Source: Acidobacteriota bacterium
GTDB lineage: Bacteria; Acidobacteriota; Terriglobia; Bryobacterales; Bryobacteraceae
Length of the DNA stretch: 13,482 nt
Reading direction: 5' to 3'
NCBI GenBank assembly: GCA_947466555.1
Contig: CANIFK010000056.1
Coordinates: forward strand, 1 to 13,482
Both the position numbers and the translations under genes were made by a program. Positions within the stretch are counted from its first letter, which is position 1, and every line of letters begins with the position of its first letter. The notes beneath the pieces were generated by a model. It saw only the letters and a list, made by a program, of their open reading frames with translations, ran no database searches and was not told the DNA's origin. Positions 5,277 to 12,883 of the stretch are shown piece by piece.

Positions 5277-7573
5277 AAGAGACATCGAAGATTTGCAAGA
5301 TCGCGTTTGTGGGCGACCACCTGCCGCGGAAGTGCGGCATCGCCACTTTTACCACCGATCTGCAACAGGCAGTAGCGACGGCGCACCCGCAGAGTCACTG
5401 TTTCGTGGTCGCGGTGAACGACTTCGCCGATGGGTATTCGTATCCGGAGGAGGTGCGATTCGAGATTGAGGAGCAGGACCTGTCGTCGTACCTGCGAGCG
5501 GCTGATTTTCTGAATATCAGCAACGTGGACGTAGTCTGCGTGCAGCATGAGTTTGGCATCTACGGCGGGCCGGCAGGCGGGCATCTTCTGGCGTTTCTGC
5601 GCGAACTGCGGATGCCGGTGGTGACAACGCTACACACGGTGCTGCGGGAGCCTAACGCGGATCAGCGGCGTGTGATGGACGGGTTGATTGCGCTATCAAC
5701 GCGGTTGGTTGTCATGGCAGACCGGGGCCGGCAAATGTTGCGGGATATCTACCTGGTGCCGGCGGCGAAGATTGATCTGATACCGCACGGCATTCCGGAC
5801 GTTGGGTTCGTGGATCCCGCGTACTTCAAAGACCTGTTTGGGGTGGAGGGGCGCGTGGTGTTGCTGACGTTCGGGCTGCTATCGCCGAACAAAGGCATTG
5901 AGCATGTACTGAATGCGCTGCCGCAGATTCTGGAGGAGTTCCCGGAGGTGGTCTATATCGTGCTGGGCGCGACGCATCCCAATGAGTTGCGGGAGCACGG
6001 GGAAGCGTACCGGATGAGCCTGGAGCTGGTGGCGAAGAAGAACAAGGTGGACAAGAATGTCATCTTCTACAACCAGTTCGTGGATCTGGAAAATCTGAAG
6101 GAGTTTATTGGAGCGGCGGACCTGTACATTACGCCGTACTTGAATGAAGCGCAGATTACTTCTGGCACCTTGGCGTATGCGTTTGGGGCGGGGAAGGCAG
6201 TGGTTTCGACGCCGTACTGGCATGCGGCGGAGTTGCTGGCCGATGACCGGGGAGTGCTGGTGCCGTTTGCCGACTCGTCGGCGATGGCGCGCGAGGTGAG
6301 CTCGCTGCTGCGGGATGATACGCGGCGCCACGCAATGCGCAAGAACGCCTACCGTATCGGGCGGGAGATGGTGTGGAGCAACGCGGCGCAACTGTACATG
6401 CGGTCGTTTGAAGCCGCGCGGCTAGAGGTAACGGCGCCGCCGCGCCGTGTGCGGCTCGGGTCGAAAACGTTGGACCAGAAGCCGCGCGAGTTGCCGCGAT
6501 TGAAGCTGACGCATCTGTTGCGGATGACTGATTCAACGGGCGTCTTTCAGCACGCGATTTTCAGCATCCCGAACTTTTCCGAGGGATATTGTTCCGACGA
6601 TAACGCGCGCGCGTTCATTCTGGCTGTGCTGCTGGCGGAAGCCGGCGAGGAGCCGGAGCAGGCGCGAACGCTGGCAACGACGGCTGCCGCGTTCCTGTAT
6701 CACGCCTTTGACGGGGCGACTGGGCGATTCCACAATCACATGAGCTTTGACCGGTTGTGGTTGGACGAGCAAGGGTCGGAGGATTGTCACGGGCGCGCAA
6801 TGTGGGCATTGGGCGTTGGCGTGGGGCGTTCGCCGCACCGTAGCTTTCAAATGATGGCGGGGCAGTTGTTTGCGCAGGCGCTGCCGGTGGTGGCGGAGTT
6901 TTCGTCCCCGCGAGCATGGGCGTTCGGGTTGTTGGGCATCCACGAGTATTTGCACCGGTTGGGCGGGGACAGCATGGTGAACCAGACCCGGGAAACGTTG
7001 ACGACGCGCCTGATGGATCTTTATGAGCGGACGGCGATTCCGGAATGGCTGTGGTTTGAAAACGAACTGAGCTACGACAACGCGAAATTGGCGCACGCCT
7101 TGATTGTGAGCGGCGAGGCGATGGCGCGGACGGATGTGCTGGATTGCGGGCTCCGCTCCCTGCAATGGCTGACGGAGCTGCAGACCTCGGAGAAGGGGCA
7201 CTTCCGGCCAATCGGCAGCAATGGATTTTACCAACGCGGTGGAGAACGGGCGGACTTTGATCAGCAACCGATCGAGGCGCAGGCAACGGTTTCGGCGTGT
7301 TTGGCCGCCTACCGGGTGACTTCCGATTTCCGCTGGTATGAGCGGGCGCAGTTGGCGTTTGACTGGTTCATCGGATGGAACGATCTGGGAGTGGAGCTGT
7401 ATTCCCCGGAAACGGGTGGATGTCGCGATGGTTTGCACGTGGACCGGGCGAATGGGAATCAAGGCGCGGAGTCGACGCTTGCCTATCTACTGTCGCTGGC
7501 GGAGATGCAGTTAGCCCAGAACGTATTGACGAGTTTCCAGGCGCCGATGGCTATGGCAGAGTCGGCCAAGTGA
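5273..7573 (+). CDS. GT4-type glycosyltransferase fused to an all-helical (alpha/alpha barrel-like) domain
   Basis: The protein has 766 aa in two parts. Residues 1 to about 395 form a GT-B glycosyltransferase: 'KCGIATFTTDL' at the N-terminus, 'VQHEFGIYGG', 'TLHTVL', 'LIPHGIPD', 'LTFGLLSPNKGIEHVL', and 'TSGTLAYAFGAGKAVVSTPYW' in the donor site. The usual EX7E pair of GT4 is not kept: the first Glu is in 'NEAQ' and the second position is Leu. After a basic linker, residues about 407-766 are helix-rich with aromatic and acidic repeats ('GYCSDDNARAF', 'RFHNHMSFDR', 'EDCHGRAMWALG', 'FENELSYDNAKLAHAL', 'FDQQPIEAQAT'), resembling six-hairpin glycosidase toroids. The donor is possibly GDP-mannose, inferred from the GH130 neighbours. 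The start is TTG 5273 (TTGA overlap with the sortase stop, AAAGGG 4 nt before). It is cytoplasmic, with no signal peptide. Confidence 0.88.
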   Translation: MKETSKICKIAFVGDHLPRKCGIATFTTDLQQAVATAHPQSHCFVVAVNDFADGYSYPEEVRFEIEEQDLSSYLRAADFLNISNVDVVCVQHEFGIYGGPAGGHLLAFLRELRMPVVTTLHTVLREPNADQRRVMDGLIALSTRLVVMADRGRQMLRDIYLVPAAKIDLIPHGIPDVGFVDPAYFKDLFGVEGRVVLLTFGLLSPNKGIEHVLNALPQILEEFPEVVYIVLGATHPNELREHGEAYRMSLELVAKKNKVDKNVIFYNQFVDLENLKEFIGAADLYITPYLNEAQITSGTLAYAFGAGKAVVSTPYWHAAELLADDRGVLVPFADSSAMAREVSSLLRDDTRRHAMRKNAYRIGREMVWSNAAQLYMRSFEAARLEVTAPPRRVRLGSKTLDQKPRELPRLKLTHLLRMTDSTGVFQHAIFSIPNFSEGYCSDDNARAFILAVLLAEAGEEPEQARTLATTAAAFLYHAFDGATGRFHNHMSFDRLWLDEQGSEDCHGRAMWALGVGVGRSPHRSFQMMAGQLFAQALPVVAEFSSPRAWAFGLLGIHEYLHRLGGDSMVNQTRETLTTRLMDLYERTAIPEWLWFENELSYDNAKLAHALIVSGEAMARTDVLDCGLRSLQWLTELQTSEKGHFRPIGSNGFYQRGGERADFDQQPIEAQATVSACLAAYRVTSDFRWYERAQLAFDWFIGWNDLGVELYSPETGGCRDGLHVDRANGNQGAESTLAYLLSLAEMQLAQNVLTSFQAPMAMAESAK

Positions 7574-7584
7574 AGAAAGAGCCT

Positions 7585-9039
7585 ATGTCTATTGCTGTTC
7601 GACGCATGGCGATGGTTCTGAAGCCGGACCAGACACGGGTGTTGTTGCGGCCGTTCCGTCCGGGTAGCCCGGAGCGGATTGCCGCGATCATCACGCGGGT
7701 GCTGGCGATTCCGGAATCGGAAGTCGAGGGGTTGCTGCATGCCATTTGCGACGATTTCTCCAAACGACACGAGCACATTCGCGAGATTTTTCAGGAGAGG
7801 TATGAACAGGTGCGCGGCTGTCTGTGGGCTGAGACGGAATGCTCGGCGTTGCGGCAGTTGCTGATTGGCTCCTACTTTCTGGCGGAGTATTCGCTGGAAT
7901 CGGCGGCGCTTTTCAATCCGTCGATTGTGGAGCATCCCGATCAGACGGGGCTGCCGCCGGGGTCTCTGCGATTCCTGATGAGTCTGCGTGCGACTGGGGA
8001 GGGGCATGTTTCCTCCATCACTTTTCGGACCGGTGTGGTGACTTCCGACCAAGACGTTGTGGTGACTCCGCCGACCGGGTTTTTGACCGAGCCTAAGCAA
8101 GTGACGAATCCGCATTACGAAAAGGCCCTGTTCCGGCGGCGCCTGGACGAAATGGGGCTGAACGACGATTTCACACACCGGGTGATGCGATACCTGGAGG
8201 ACGTCTTCACACTGGAGGCGCTGCGGACTAGTTTGCAGGCGGAGCAGTTTCGTTCGCCGGACGGAATGACGCCGGTCGAGCAGCAGATGGCTCAGGGCAT
8301 CTGGATGCTGGCGCGGTCCAACTATGAGGTGCAGTTCCGGGAAGAGCAGAACGTGTCGGAGCGGATTCTGTTTCCGGCGACGCCGTCACAGAGAAACGGG
8401 ATAGAAGATGCGCGGTTCGTCCGGTTCCGGCAGGACGATGGAAGCCTGACGTACTTCGCTACGTTCACGGCCTATGACGGGACGATGGTGGTGCCGGAGT
8501 TACTGGAGACGCGGGATTTTCTGCGGTTCTGTTTCCGTACTTTGAACGGCCCGGCGGCGCGGAACAAGGGGATGGCGCTGTTCCCGCGGAAGATTGGCGG
8601 GCGCTATGCGATGTTGTCGCGACAGGATAACGAGAGCATCTTTCTGATGTACTCCGACAACGTCCACTTTTGGAACGACAATGTGTTGTTGCTGTTGCCG
8701 GCGTTCCCGTGGGAGTTGATCCAAATCGGCAATTGCGGTTCTCCGATTGAGACGCCGGCCGGATGGCTTGTGCTGAGTCACGGCGTGGGCCCAATGCGGA
8801 AGTACTGTATTGGCGCGTTTCTGTTGGATTTGGAGGACCCGAGCCGGGTGATCGGCCGGCTGCGGGAGCCGCTGTTGCAGCCGAACGCAGACGAACGGGA
8901 AGGGTATGTTCCCAATGTCGTGTATTCGTGCGGCGCGTTGCTGCACGGGGATCTGTTGATCCTGCCGTACGGACTGGCGGACCACGCAACGGGATTCGCC
9001 ACCGTGTCGCTGGCGGCGATACTGGCGGCGATGGAATAG
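7585..9039 (+). CDS. GH130-family glycoside phosphorylase/hydrolase, long form
   Basis: The protein has 484 aa. Residues about 1-195 form an alpha-rich N-terminal extension not found in the short GH130 encoded at 10919. The rest is a five-bladed propeller of GH130 type, with 'GIEDARFVRF' (catalytic Asp275), 'WLVLSHGVGP' and the C-terminal 'GYVPNVVYSCGALL' block. Characterised GH130 enzymes phosphorolyse or hydrolyse beta-mannosides, so a mannoside substrate is the best guess. Two differences are visible: Ala follows the catalytic Asp where Pro is common, and the 'KIG' lysine of typical mannoside phosphorylases is Gln380 ('IQIGNCGSP'). It might therefore be a hydrolase or have another acceptor. 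ATG 7585 follows GAAAGAG, 11 nt after the preceding stop; ATGs at 7606 and 7612 are alternatives. It has no signal peptide and is thus cytoplasmic, as expected for phosphorolysis. Confidence 0.88.
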   Translation: MSIAVRRMAMVLKPDQTRVLLRPFRPGSPERIAAIITRVLAIPESEVEGLLHAICDDFSKRHEHIREIFQERYEQVRGCLWAETECSALRQLLIGSYFLAEYSLESAALFNPSIVEHPDQTGLPPGSLRFLMSLRATGEGHVSSITFRTGVVTSDQDVVVTPPTGFLTEPKQVTNPHYEKALFRRRLDEMGLNDDFTHRVMRYLEDVFTLEALRTSLQAEQFRSPDGMTPVEQQMAQGIWMLARSNYEVQFREEQNVSERILFPATPSQRNGIEDARFVRFRQDDGSLTYFATFTAYDGTMVVPELLETRDFLRFCFRTLNGPAARNKGMALFPRKIGGRYAMLSRQDNESIFLMYSDNVHFWNDNVLLLLPAFPWELIQIGNCGSPIETPAGWLVLSHGVGPMRKYCIGAFLLDLEDPSRVIGRLREPLLQPNADEREGYVPNVVYSCGALLHGDLLILPYGLADHATGFATVSLAAILAAME

Positions 9040-9042
9040 GGC

Positions 9043-9894
9043 ATGCAGCTATACGTTGAACATTCGACGGTGTACCGGTACGACGATGCGGTGTATCTGG
9101 AGCCGCACACGTTCCGGCTGCGGCCGCGGATGAACAGTTCTCAGCAGCTGTTGCATTTTCAACTGCAGATTTCGCCGGAGCCATCGGGTACGACGGAGTG
9201 CGTGGACCAGGACGGGAATCTGGCGTTGCAGGCCTGGTTTTCGACGCCGACGCGGGAGCTGAATGTGCGAAGCCGGTTCCGGGTGGTGTTGCCGCGAGAG
9301 AATGCGTTTGACTTCCTATTGGGCGGGAATACGTCACTACTTTCGTTGTGGTACCTGGAGCCGTTGAGCACCGCGCTTGCTCCATACAGGAGTTTCGCGG
9401 AAGTGGACGAGCCGGTGCGGGAGTATGCGAGGGCGGTGGCGAGGCGCGTGCGGTACGACCTGTTGGTGTTCTTGAACGAACTGAATTGGGAGATCTTTCA
9501 TTCGTTTCGGCAGGTGCATCGGCCGGAAGGCGCGGCGTGGCCTTCGGACTTGACGTTCCGAGTACGGGAGGGCTCTTGCCGCGACCTGGCCATCCTGTTT
9601 TGTGACCTGTGCCGGGTGATGGGAATTGCGGCACGGTTTGTGAGCGGGTATGAGTGCGCGACGGTGGGCCGGGCGGACGCGTCGATGCATGCGTGGGCAG
9701 AGGTCTATCTGCCCGGCGTGGGCTGGCGCGGTTATGATCCATCGCGCGGGCTGGCGGTGGCGAATTGTCATGTAGCGGTGGCGGCCGGGTTTGATCCGGA
9801 GCTGGCGGCGCCGATCAGCGGGCTGTATTTCGGCCGGAGTGGATCGCAGATGGAGACGTATCTGCGGATGGAATTGGAGAATACGAATTGTTAA
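9043..9894 (+). CDS. Transglutaminase-like (cysteine protease fold) protein with bacterial transglutaminase N-terminal domain
   Basis: The protein has 283 aa. Residues 1 to about 110 are the beta-rich bacterial transglutaminase N-terminal region ('VEHSTVYRYDDAVYLEPHTFRLRPR'). The core follows with a Cys/His/Asp triad: Cys179 in 'REGSCRDLAILF', His216 in 'SMHAWAEVYLPGVGW' and Asp232 in 'YDPSRG'. Such proteins may act as amidases/peptidases or cross-linking enzymes; the substrate is unknown. There is no signal peptide, so it appears cytoplasmic like the glycan enzymes around it. ATG 9043 lies 3 nt after the GH130 stop, and its own TAA overlaps the next gene's TTG start by 7 nt. Its place between a GH130 gene and a GT4 gene is notable: a peptide- or amide-modifying step may belong to the same pathway (inference). 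All catalytic residues are present, so it is probably active. Confidence 0.88.
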   Translation: MQLYVEHSTVYRYDDAVYLEPHTFRLRPRMNSSQQLLHFQLQISPEPSGTTECVDQDGNLALQAWFSTPTRELNVRSRFRVVLPRENAFDFLLGGNTSLLSLWYLEPLSTALAPYRSFAEVDEPVREYARAVARRVRYDLLVFLNELNWEIFHSFRQVHRPEGAAWPSDLTFRVREGSCRDLAILFCDLCRVMGIAARFVSGYECATVGRADASMHAWAEVYLPGVGWRGYDPSRGLAVANCHVAVAAGFDPELAAPISGLYFGRSGSQMETYLRMELENTNC

Positions 9895-10916
9895 AGCGGC
9901 GGCGTGTGGCGGTGTTGTCCCCGGTGGCGTGGCGGACGCCACCGCGCCAGTATGGGGCGTGGGAGACGGTGGCGAGTAATGTGGCCGAGGGGCTGACGGC
10001 GCGCGGGTGGGACGTGACGTTGTTTGCGACGGGCGATTCCGTGACGCGGGCGAAGTTACACGCCGTGGTGCCGCGGGGGTACGAAGAGGACCGGTCCGTG
10101 GACCCTAAGGTGGCTGAGTATCTGCACATCTCCGAGGCGTTTGAGCACGCGGCGGAGTTCGACCTGATCCATAGCCACTACGACTTCATGGCGCTGACGT
10201 ATTCGCGACTGGTGCGGACGCCGGTGTTGACGACGATCCACGGGTTTTCTTCGCCGCGGATCATGCCGGTGTACGAGAAGTATCGGGATGGGTATTTTGT
10301 TTCGATCAGCGATTCGGACCGGGCACCGGGGCTGCGGTACATGGGGACGGTTTACAACGGTATTGATCTTGACCTGTATCCATTGAGGATGCGTGGCGGC
10401 GGCGCGCTGGTGTTCCTTGGCCGCATTCATCCGGACAAGGGAACCCATTTGGCGATCGAGGTGGCGCAGCAGAGCGGGCGGCCGTTGTTGATTGCGGGGA
10501 TTATTCAGGATTCGGAGTATTTTCGCGAGCAAGTGGAGCCGCATTTGAACGCGCAAATTCGATATGTGGGGCCGGTGGATGTGGCGGGGAAGAATGCGCT
10601 GTTTGCCGAGGCGCTGGCGCTGTTGCATTTGAATACGATTCCGGAGCGGTTTGGGCTGGTGCTGGTGGAGGCGAACGCCGCGGGGGTGCCGGTGATTGCC
10701 ATGGACTTGGGTTCGTGCCGCGAAGTGATTGCCGATGGCGAGACGGGGTTTTTGGTGCGCGATGTGGCGGACGCGGTGGAGGCGGTGGCGCGGGTGGGAG
10801 AGATCGTAGACCGCGTTTGCCGGGAGCGGGTGGAACGGTTGTTTTCGGTGGAGACGATGGTGGCCGGGTACGAGCGGGCGTACCAGGCGGTGTTTGATTC
10901 GGAAGATTTGAGGTAG
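9888..10916 (+). CDS. GT4-family glycosyltransferase
   Basis: The 342-aa protein is a full-length GT-B retaining glycosyltransferase. The N-terminal half has 'RQYGAWETVASNVAEGL' (acceptor-side glycine-rich loop), 'DLIHSHYDF' and 'TTIHGF'. The C-terminal half has 'VYNGIDLDLY', 'LVFLGRIHPDKGTHLA' and an intact EX7E motif (Glu253 and Glu261 in 'PERFGLVLVEANAAGVPVIA'). The likely role is transfer of a hexose from a nucleotide sugar in the cytoplasm; mannose is suggested only by the GH130 neighbours. The start is TTG 9888, inside the last codons of the transglutaminase gene, with GGAGA about 9 nt upstream. GTG at 9906 is an alternative that would remove the first basic residues. This is the second TTG-started glycosyltransferase in the operon. 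Unlike the enzyme encoded at 5273, it is single-domain and keeps both glutamates. Confidence 0.9.
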   Translation: MLKRRRVAVLSPVAWRTPPRQYGAWETVASNVAEGLTARGWDVTLFATGDSVTRAKLHAVVPRGYEEDRSVDPKVAEYLHISEAFEHAAEFDLIHSHYDFMALTYSRLVRTPVLTTIHGFSSPRIMPVYEKYRDGYFVSISDSDRAPGLRYMGTVYNGIDLDLYPLRMRGGGALVFLGRIHPDKGTHLAIEVAQQSGRPLLIAGIIQDSEYFREQVEPHLNAQIRYVGPVDVAGKNALFAEALALLHLNTIPERFGLVLVEANAAGVPVIAMDLGSCREVIADGETGFLVRDVADAVEAVARVGEIVDRVCRERVERLFSVETMVAGYERAYQAVFDSEDLR

Positions 10917-10918
10917 TA

Positions 10919-11863
10919 ATGAAACATGATGTGGTGCGGCGTTACAGCGGGAATCCGATTCTGACGAAGGCGGATATTCCGTACGCGGTGGAGACGGTTC
11001 ACAATGCGGCGGTGGTGAAGTGCGCGGGTGAGTACTTGATGCTGTTCCGGTCGCACTTGCGGACTGGGCGGTCCATCATTGGCCTAGCGCGGAGCAAGGA
11101 CGGATTCCGGTTTGTGGCGGACCCGGCGCCGTTCCTGACGCCCGCGCGGGAAGGGCCGTTCGCGGCGTACGAGGAGTTCGGCGTGGAGGACCCGCGGGTG
11201 ACCGAGATTGACGGCGTGTTCCTGATTACCTACAGCGCGTATTCGCGGAATGGCGTGCGGATTGGACTGGCGCGGACGCGGGACTTTGTGACGGTGGAGC
11301 GGGTGTCGCTGATCACGGAGGCGGACTACAGGAACGTCGTTATTTTTCCGGAGAAGTTTGGCGGGTTGTATGCACGGTTGGACCGGCCGCATTCGGAGAT
11401 TGCGCCGTGGTCGATTTGGATTTCGTATTCGCCGGATCTGCTGTTCTGGGGCGAGGCGAAGTTGATTATGCGGCCCGAGCCGTACCACTGGGACGAGATG
11501 AAGATTGGCCCGGGGGCGCCGCCGATCCGAACGCCGGAGGGGTGGCTGTCCATCTACCACGGTGTGTTTCAGACGATGGCCGGGGCGGTGTACCGGCTGG
11601 GAGTGGCGCTGCACGATCTGGCCGATCCGGCGGTGATTCGCGGGGTGAGCGATTCGTGGATTTTGCAGCCCGAGGACCCGTGGGAGATTACCGGGTATGT
11701 TTCGAATGTCGTCTTCACTTGCGGGGCCGTGGCGGAGGCGGATGGGACGGTAAAGATATATTGGGGCGGCGCGGATTCGGTGATGTGCGTGGGCGAAGCC
11801 GATCTGGCCGAGTTGACGGGGATGTGCCTGGAAGGCGGGCGGGCTAGCGGGGGAGCGTCATAA
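10919..11863 (+). CDS. GH130-family glycoside phosphorylase, short form (probable beta-mannoside phosphorylase)
   Basis: The protein has 314 aa, the usual length of compact GH130 enzymes. It starts 'RYSGNPILTKADIPY' and has 'FGVEDPRVTEIDG' with catalytic Asp91. It also has 'WDEMKIGPGAPPI' (Lys195), 'WLSIYHGVFQ', 'GYVSNVVFTCGAV' and 'IYWGGADS'. These are the standard blocks of GH130 mannoside phosphorylases, which convert beta-mannosyl glycans plus phosphate to mannose-1-phosphate, or run in reverse. It is cytoplasmic, without a signal peptide. It begins 2 nt after the GT4 stop and is the last gene of the plus-strand run. Its last 20 nt overlap, tail to tail, the end of the minus-strand gene at 11844. 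Compared with the GH130 encoded at 7585, it keeps the Lys and the Pro after the catalytic Asp, so it is the more conventional member of the pair. Confidence 0.9.
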   Translation: MKHDVVRRYSGNPILTKADIPYAVETVHNAAVVKCAGEYLMLFRSHLRTGRSIIGLARSKDGFRFVADPAPFLTPAREGPFAAYEEFGVEDPRVTEIDGVFLITYSAYSRNGVRIGLARTRDFVTVERVSLITEADYRNVVIFPEKFGGLYARLDRPHSEIAPWSIWISYSPDLLFWGEAKLIMRPEPYHWDEMKIGPGAPPIRTPEGWLSIYHGVFQTMAGAVYRLGVALHDLADPAVIRGVSDSWILQPEDPWEITGYVSNVVFTCGAVAEADGTVKIYWGGADSVMCVGEADLAELTGMCLEGGRASGGAS

Positions 11864-12854
11864 GTACGAGACCGTAGCCGACGCCGGCTTCATCGGCGGT
11901 GCGGGCGACTTGGAAGGCCATGTGGCGCGAGTCGGTGGAGATGACCGGGTTGGAGGCCTTCCAGCCTTCGTAATCGTTGAAGTGGGTGAGGCGGGTGAAG
12001 TCGCGGCCGGTGCCATCGAGCTTGAGCTTCCAGATATCGATTTCGTGGGAGCCGTGGTGGCCGCCGAGGGATTCGACTTGCTTCGAAGATTCGACGAGCG
12101 TGTATTGGCCGTTGGGGAAGATGCCTTCGACTTCGTTGTAGATGGTCGCAGTTTGGGAGTGGTCGGTGGTTTGGCCGGTGGCGAGGTCGAGCGACATGAC
12201 GGCGCCGAGGCCCTGGGGGCGGTAACAGGTGAAGGTGAGCTTGGTGTCGTTGTCGTAGAAGTCCTGTGATTCGGCGACGCAGGCGGGGGACTTGCTTTCA
12301 AATACGGTCTTTTTGTTCGCGATTTTGAGGGCGCCCTGTTCATAGACCAGATCGGCGACGACGATGCGGGAGTAGCCGGCGGGAAGATCGGGGAACTGGG
12401 CGGGCGTTTCGGACCAGGACATTTTGAGTTGTTTCTTGGAAATGGCGGCGCCTTCGCTCATCTTCTGGCCTAGCTTGACGGGTTTGGAATTCGGGACGTT
12501 TGAGAGGAACCAGAGTTCATTGTCGCGGCGGCGGGAGGTGCGGATGTCGCTGAAGCGTTCGGCTCCGATGAGGATGTAGTTGCCATCGGAGAGATGCATG
12601 ATGCGGAGGAAGGCGGCGCCGGGGACGCCGCAGGTGAGGCAGCGGATGGCGCGGGTTTTGAGGTCGATGACGAAGGCGTCGCCGAAGCTTTTGGCCATGA
12701 AGGCGATGCGGGCGTTGTCGGGCGAAAAGTCGGCGCGTTCGCCGAAGTGGGTGAGGACCTGCATAGATTTTGGCAGGTGGTCGAGCGGGCTGCCGGACTT
12801 GCGTTGGGCGGCAGCGGTTAGGGCGATTAGGAGAGCGAGATAGAGGCGGGGCAT
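11844..12854 (-). CDS. Secreted beta-propeller-like protein (PD40/TolB-type repeats)
   Basis: The 336-aa protein has a signal peptide (MPRLYLALLIALTAAAQ). The mature protein shows repeated propeller-blade signatures: 'FSPDNARIAFMAKSFGD', 'LSDGNYILIG', 'FPNGQYTLVES', 'NPVISTDSRHMAFQVA', each followed by a short strand pair. This suggests a six- or seven-bladed propeller of the PD40/WD40-like type, periplasmic or surface-located. No peptidase domain follows, so it is likely a binding or scaffold protein; the ligand is unknown. The start is ATG at 12854 with only a weak AGGG upstream. It is 29 nt downstream of the YfhO-type gene's stop on the same strand, so the two may be co-transcribed. It converges on the plus-strand operon, with its TAG inside the last GH130 gene. 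It could be unrelated to the glycan genes. Confidence 0.8.
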   Translation of the reverse strand: MPRLYLALLIALTAAAQRKSGSPLDHLPKSMQVLTHFGERADFSPDNARIAFMAKSFGDAFVIDLKTRAIRCLTCGVPGAAFLRIMHLSDGNYILIGAERFSDIRTSRRRDNELWFLSNVPNSKPVKLGQKMSEGAAISKKQLKMSWSETPAQFPDLPAGYSRIVVADLVYEQGALKIANKKTVFESKSPACVAESQDFYDNDTKLTFTCYRPQGLGAVMSLDLATGQTTDHSQTATIYNEVEGIFPNGQYTLVESSKQVESLGGHHGSHEIDIWKLKLDGTGRDFTRLTHFNDYEGWKASNPVISTDSRHMAFQVARTADEAGVGYGLVLMTLPR

Positions 12855-12883
12855 GACTTGGCCGCCCTGATGGTATCAGCTGG

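Noticed and set aside
8465..9742. 425-codon open frame on the minus strand
   Set aside because: It lies opposite two clear genes (GH130 and transglutaminase-like). Its product is rich in Pro, Ser, Thr and Arg without domain signals, as expected from the complement of G-rich GC-heavy coding DNA.
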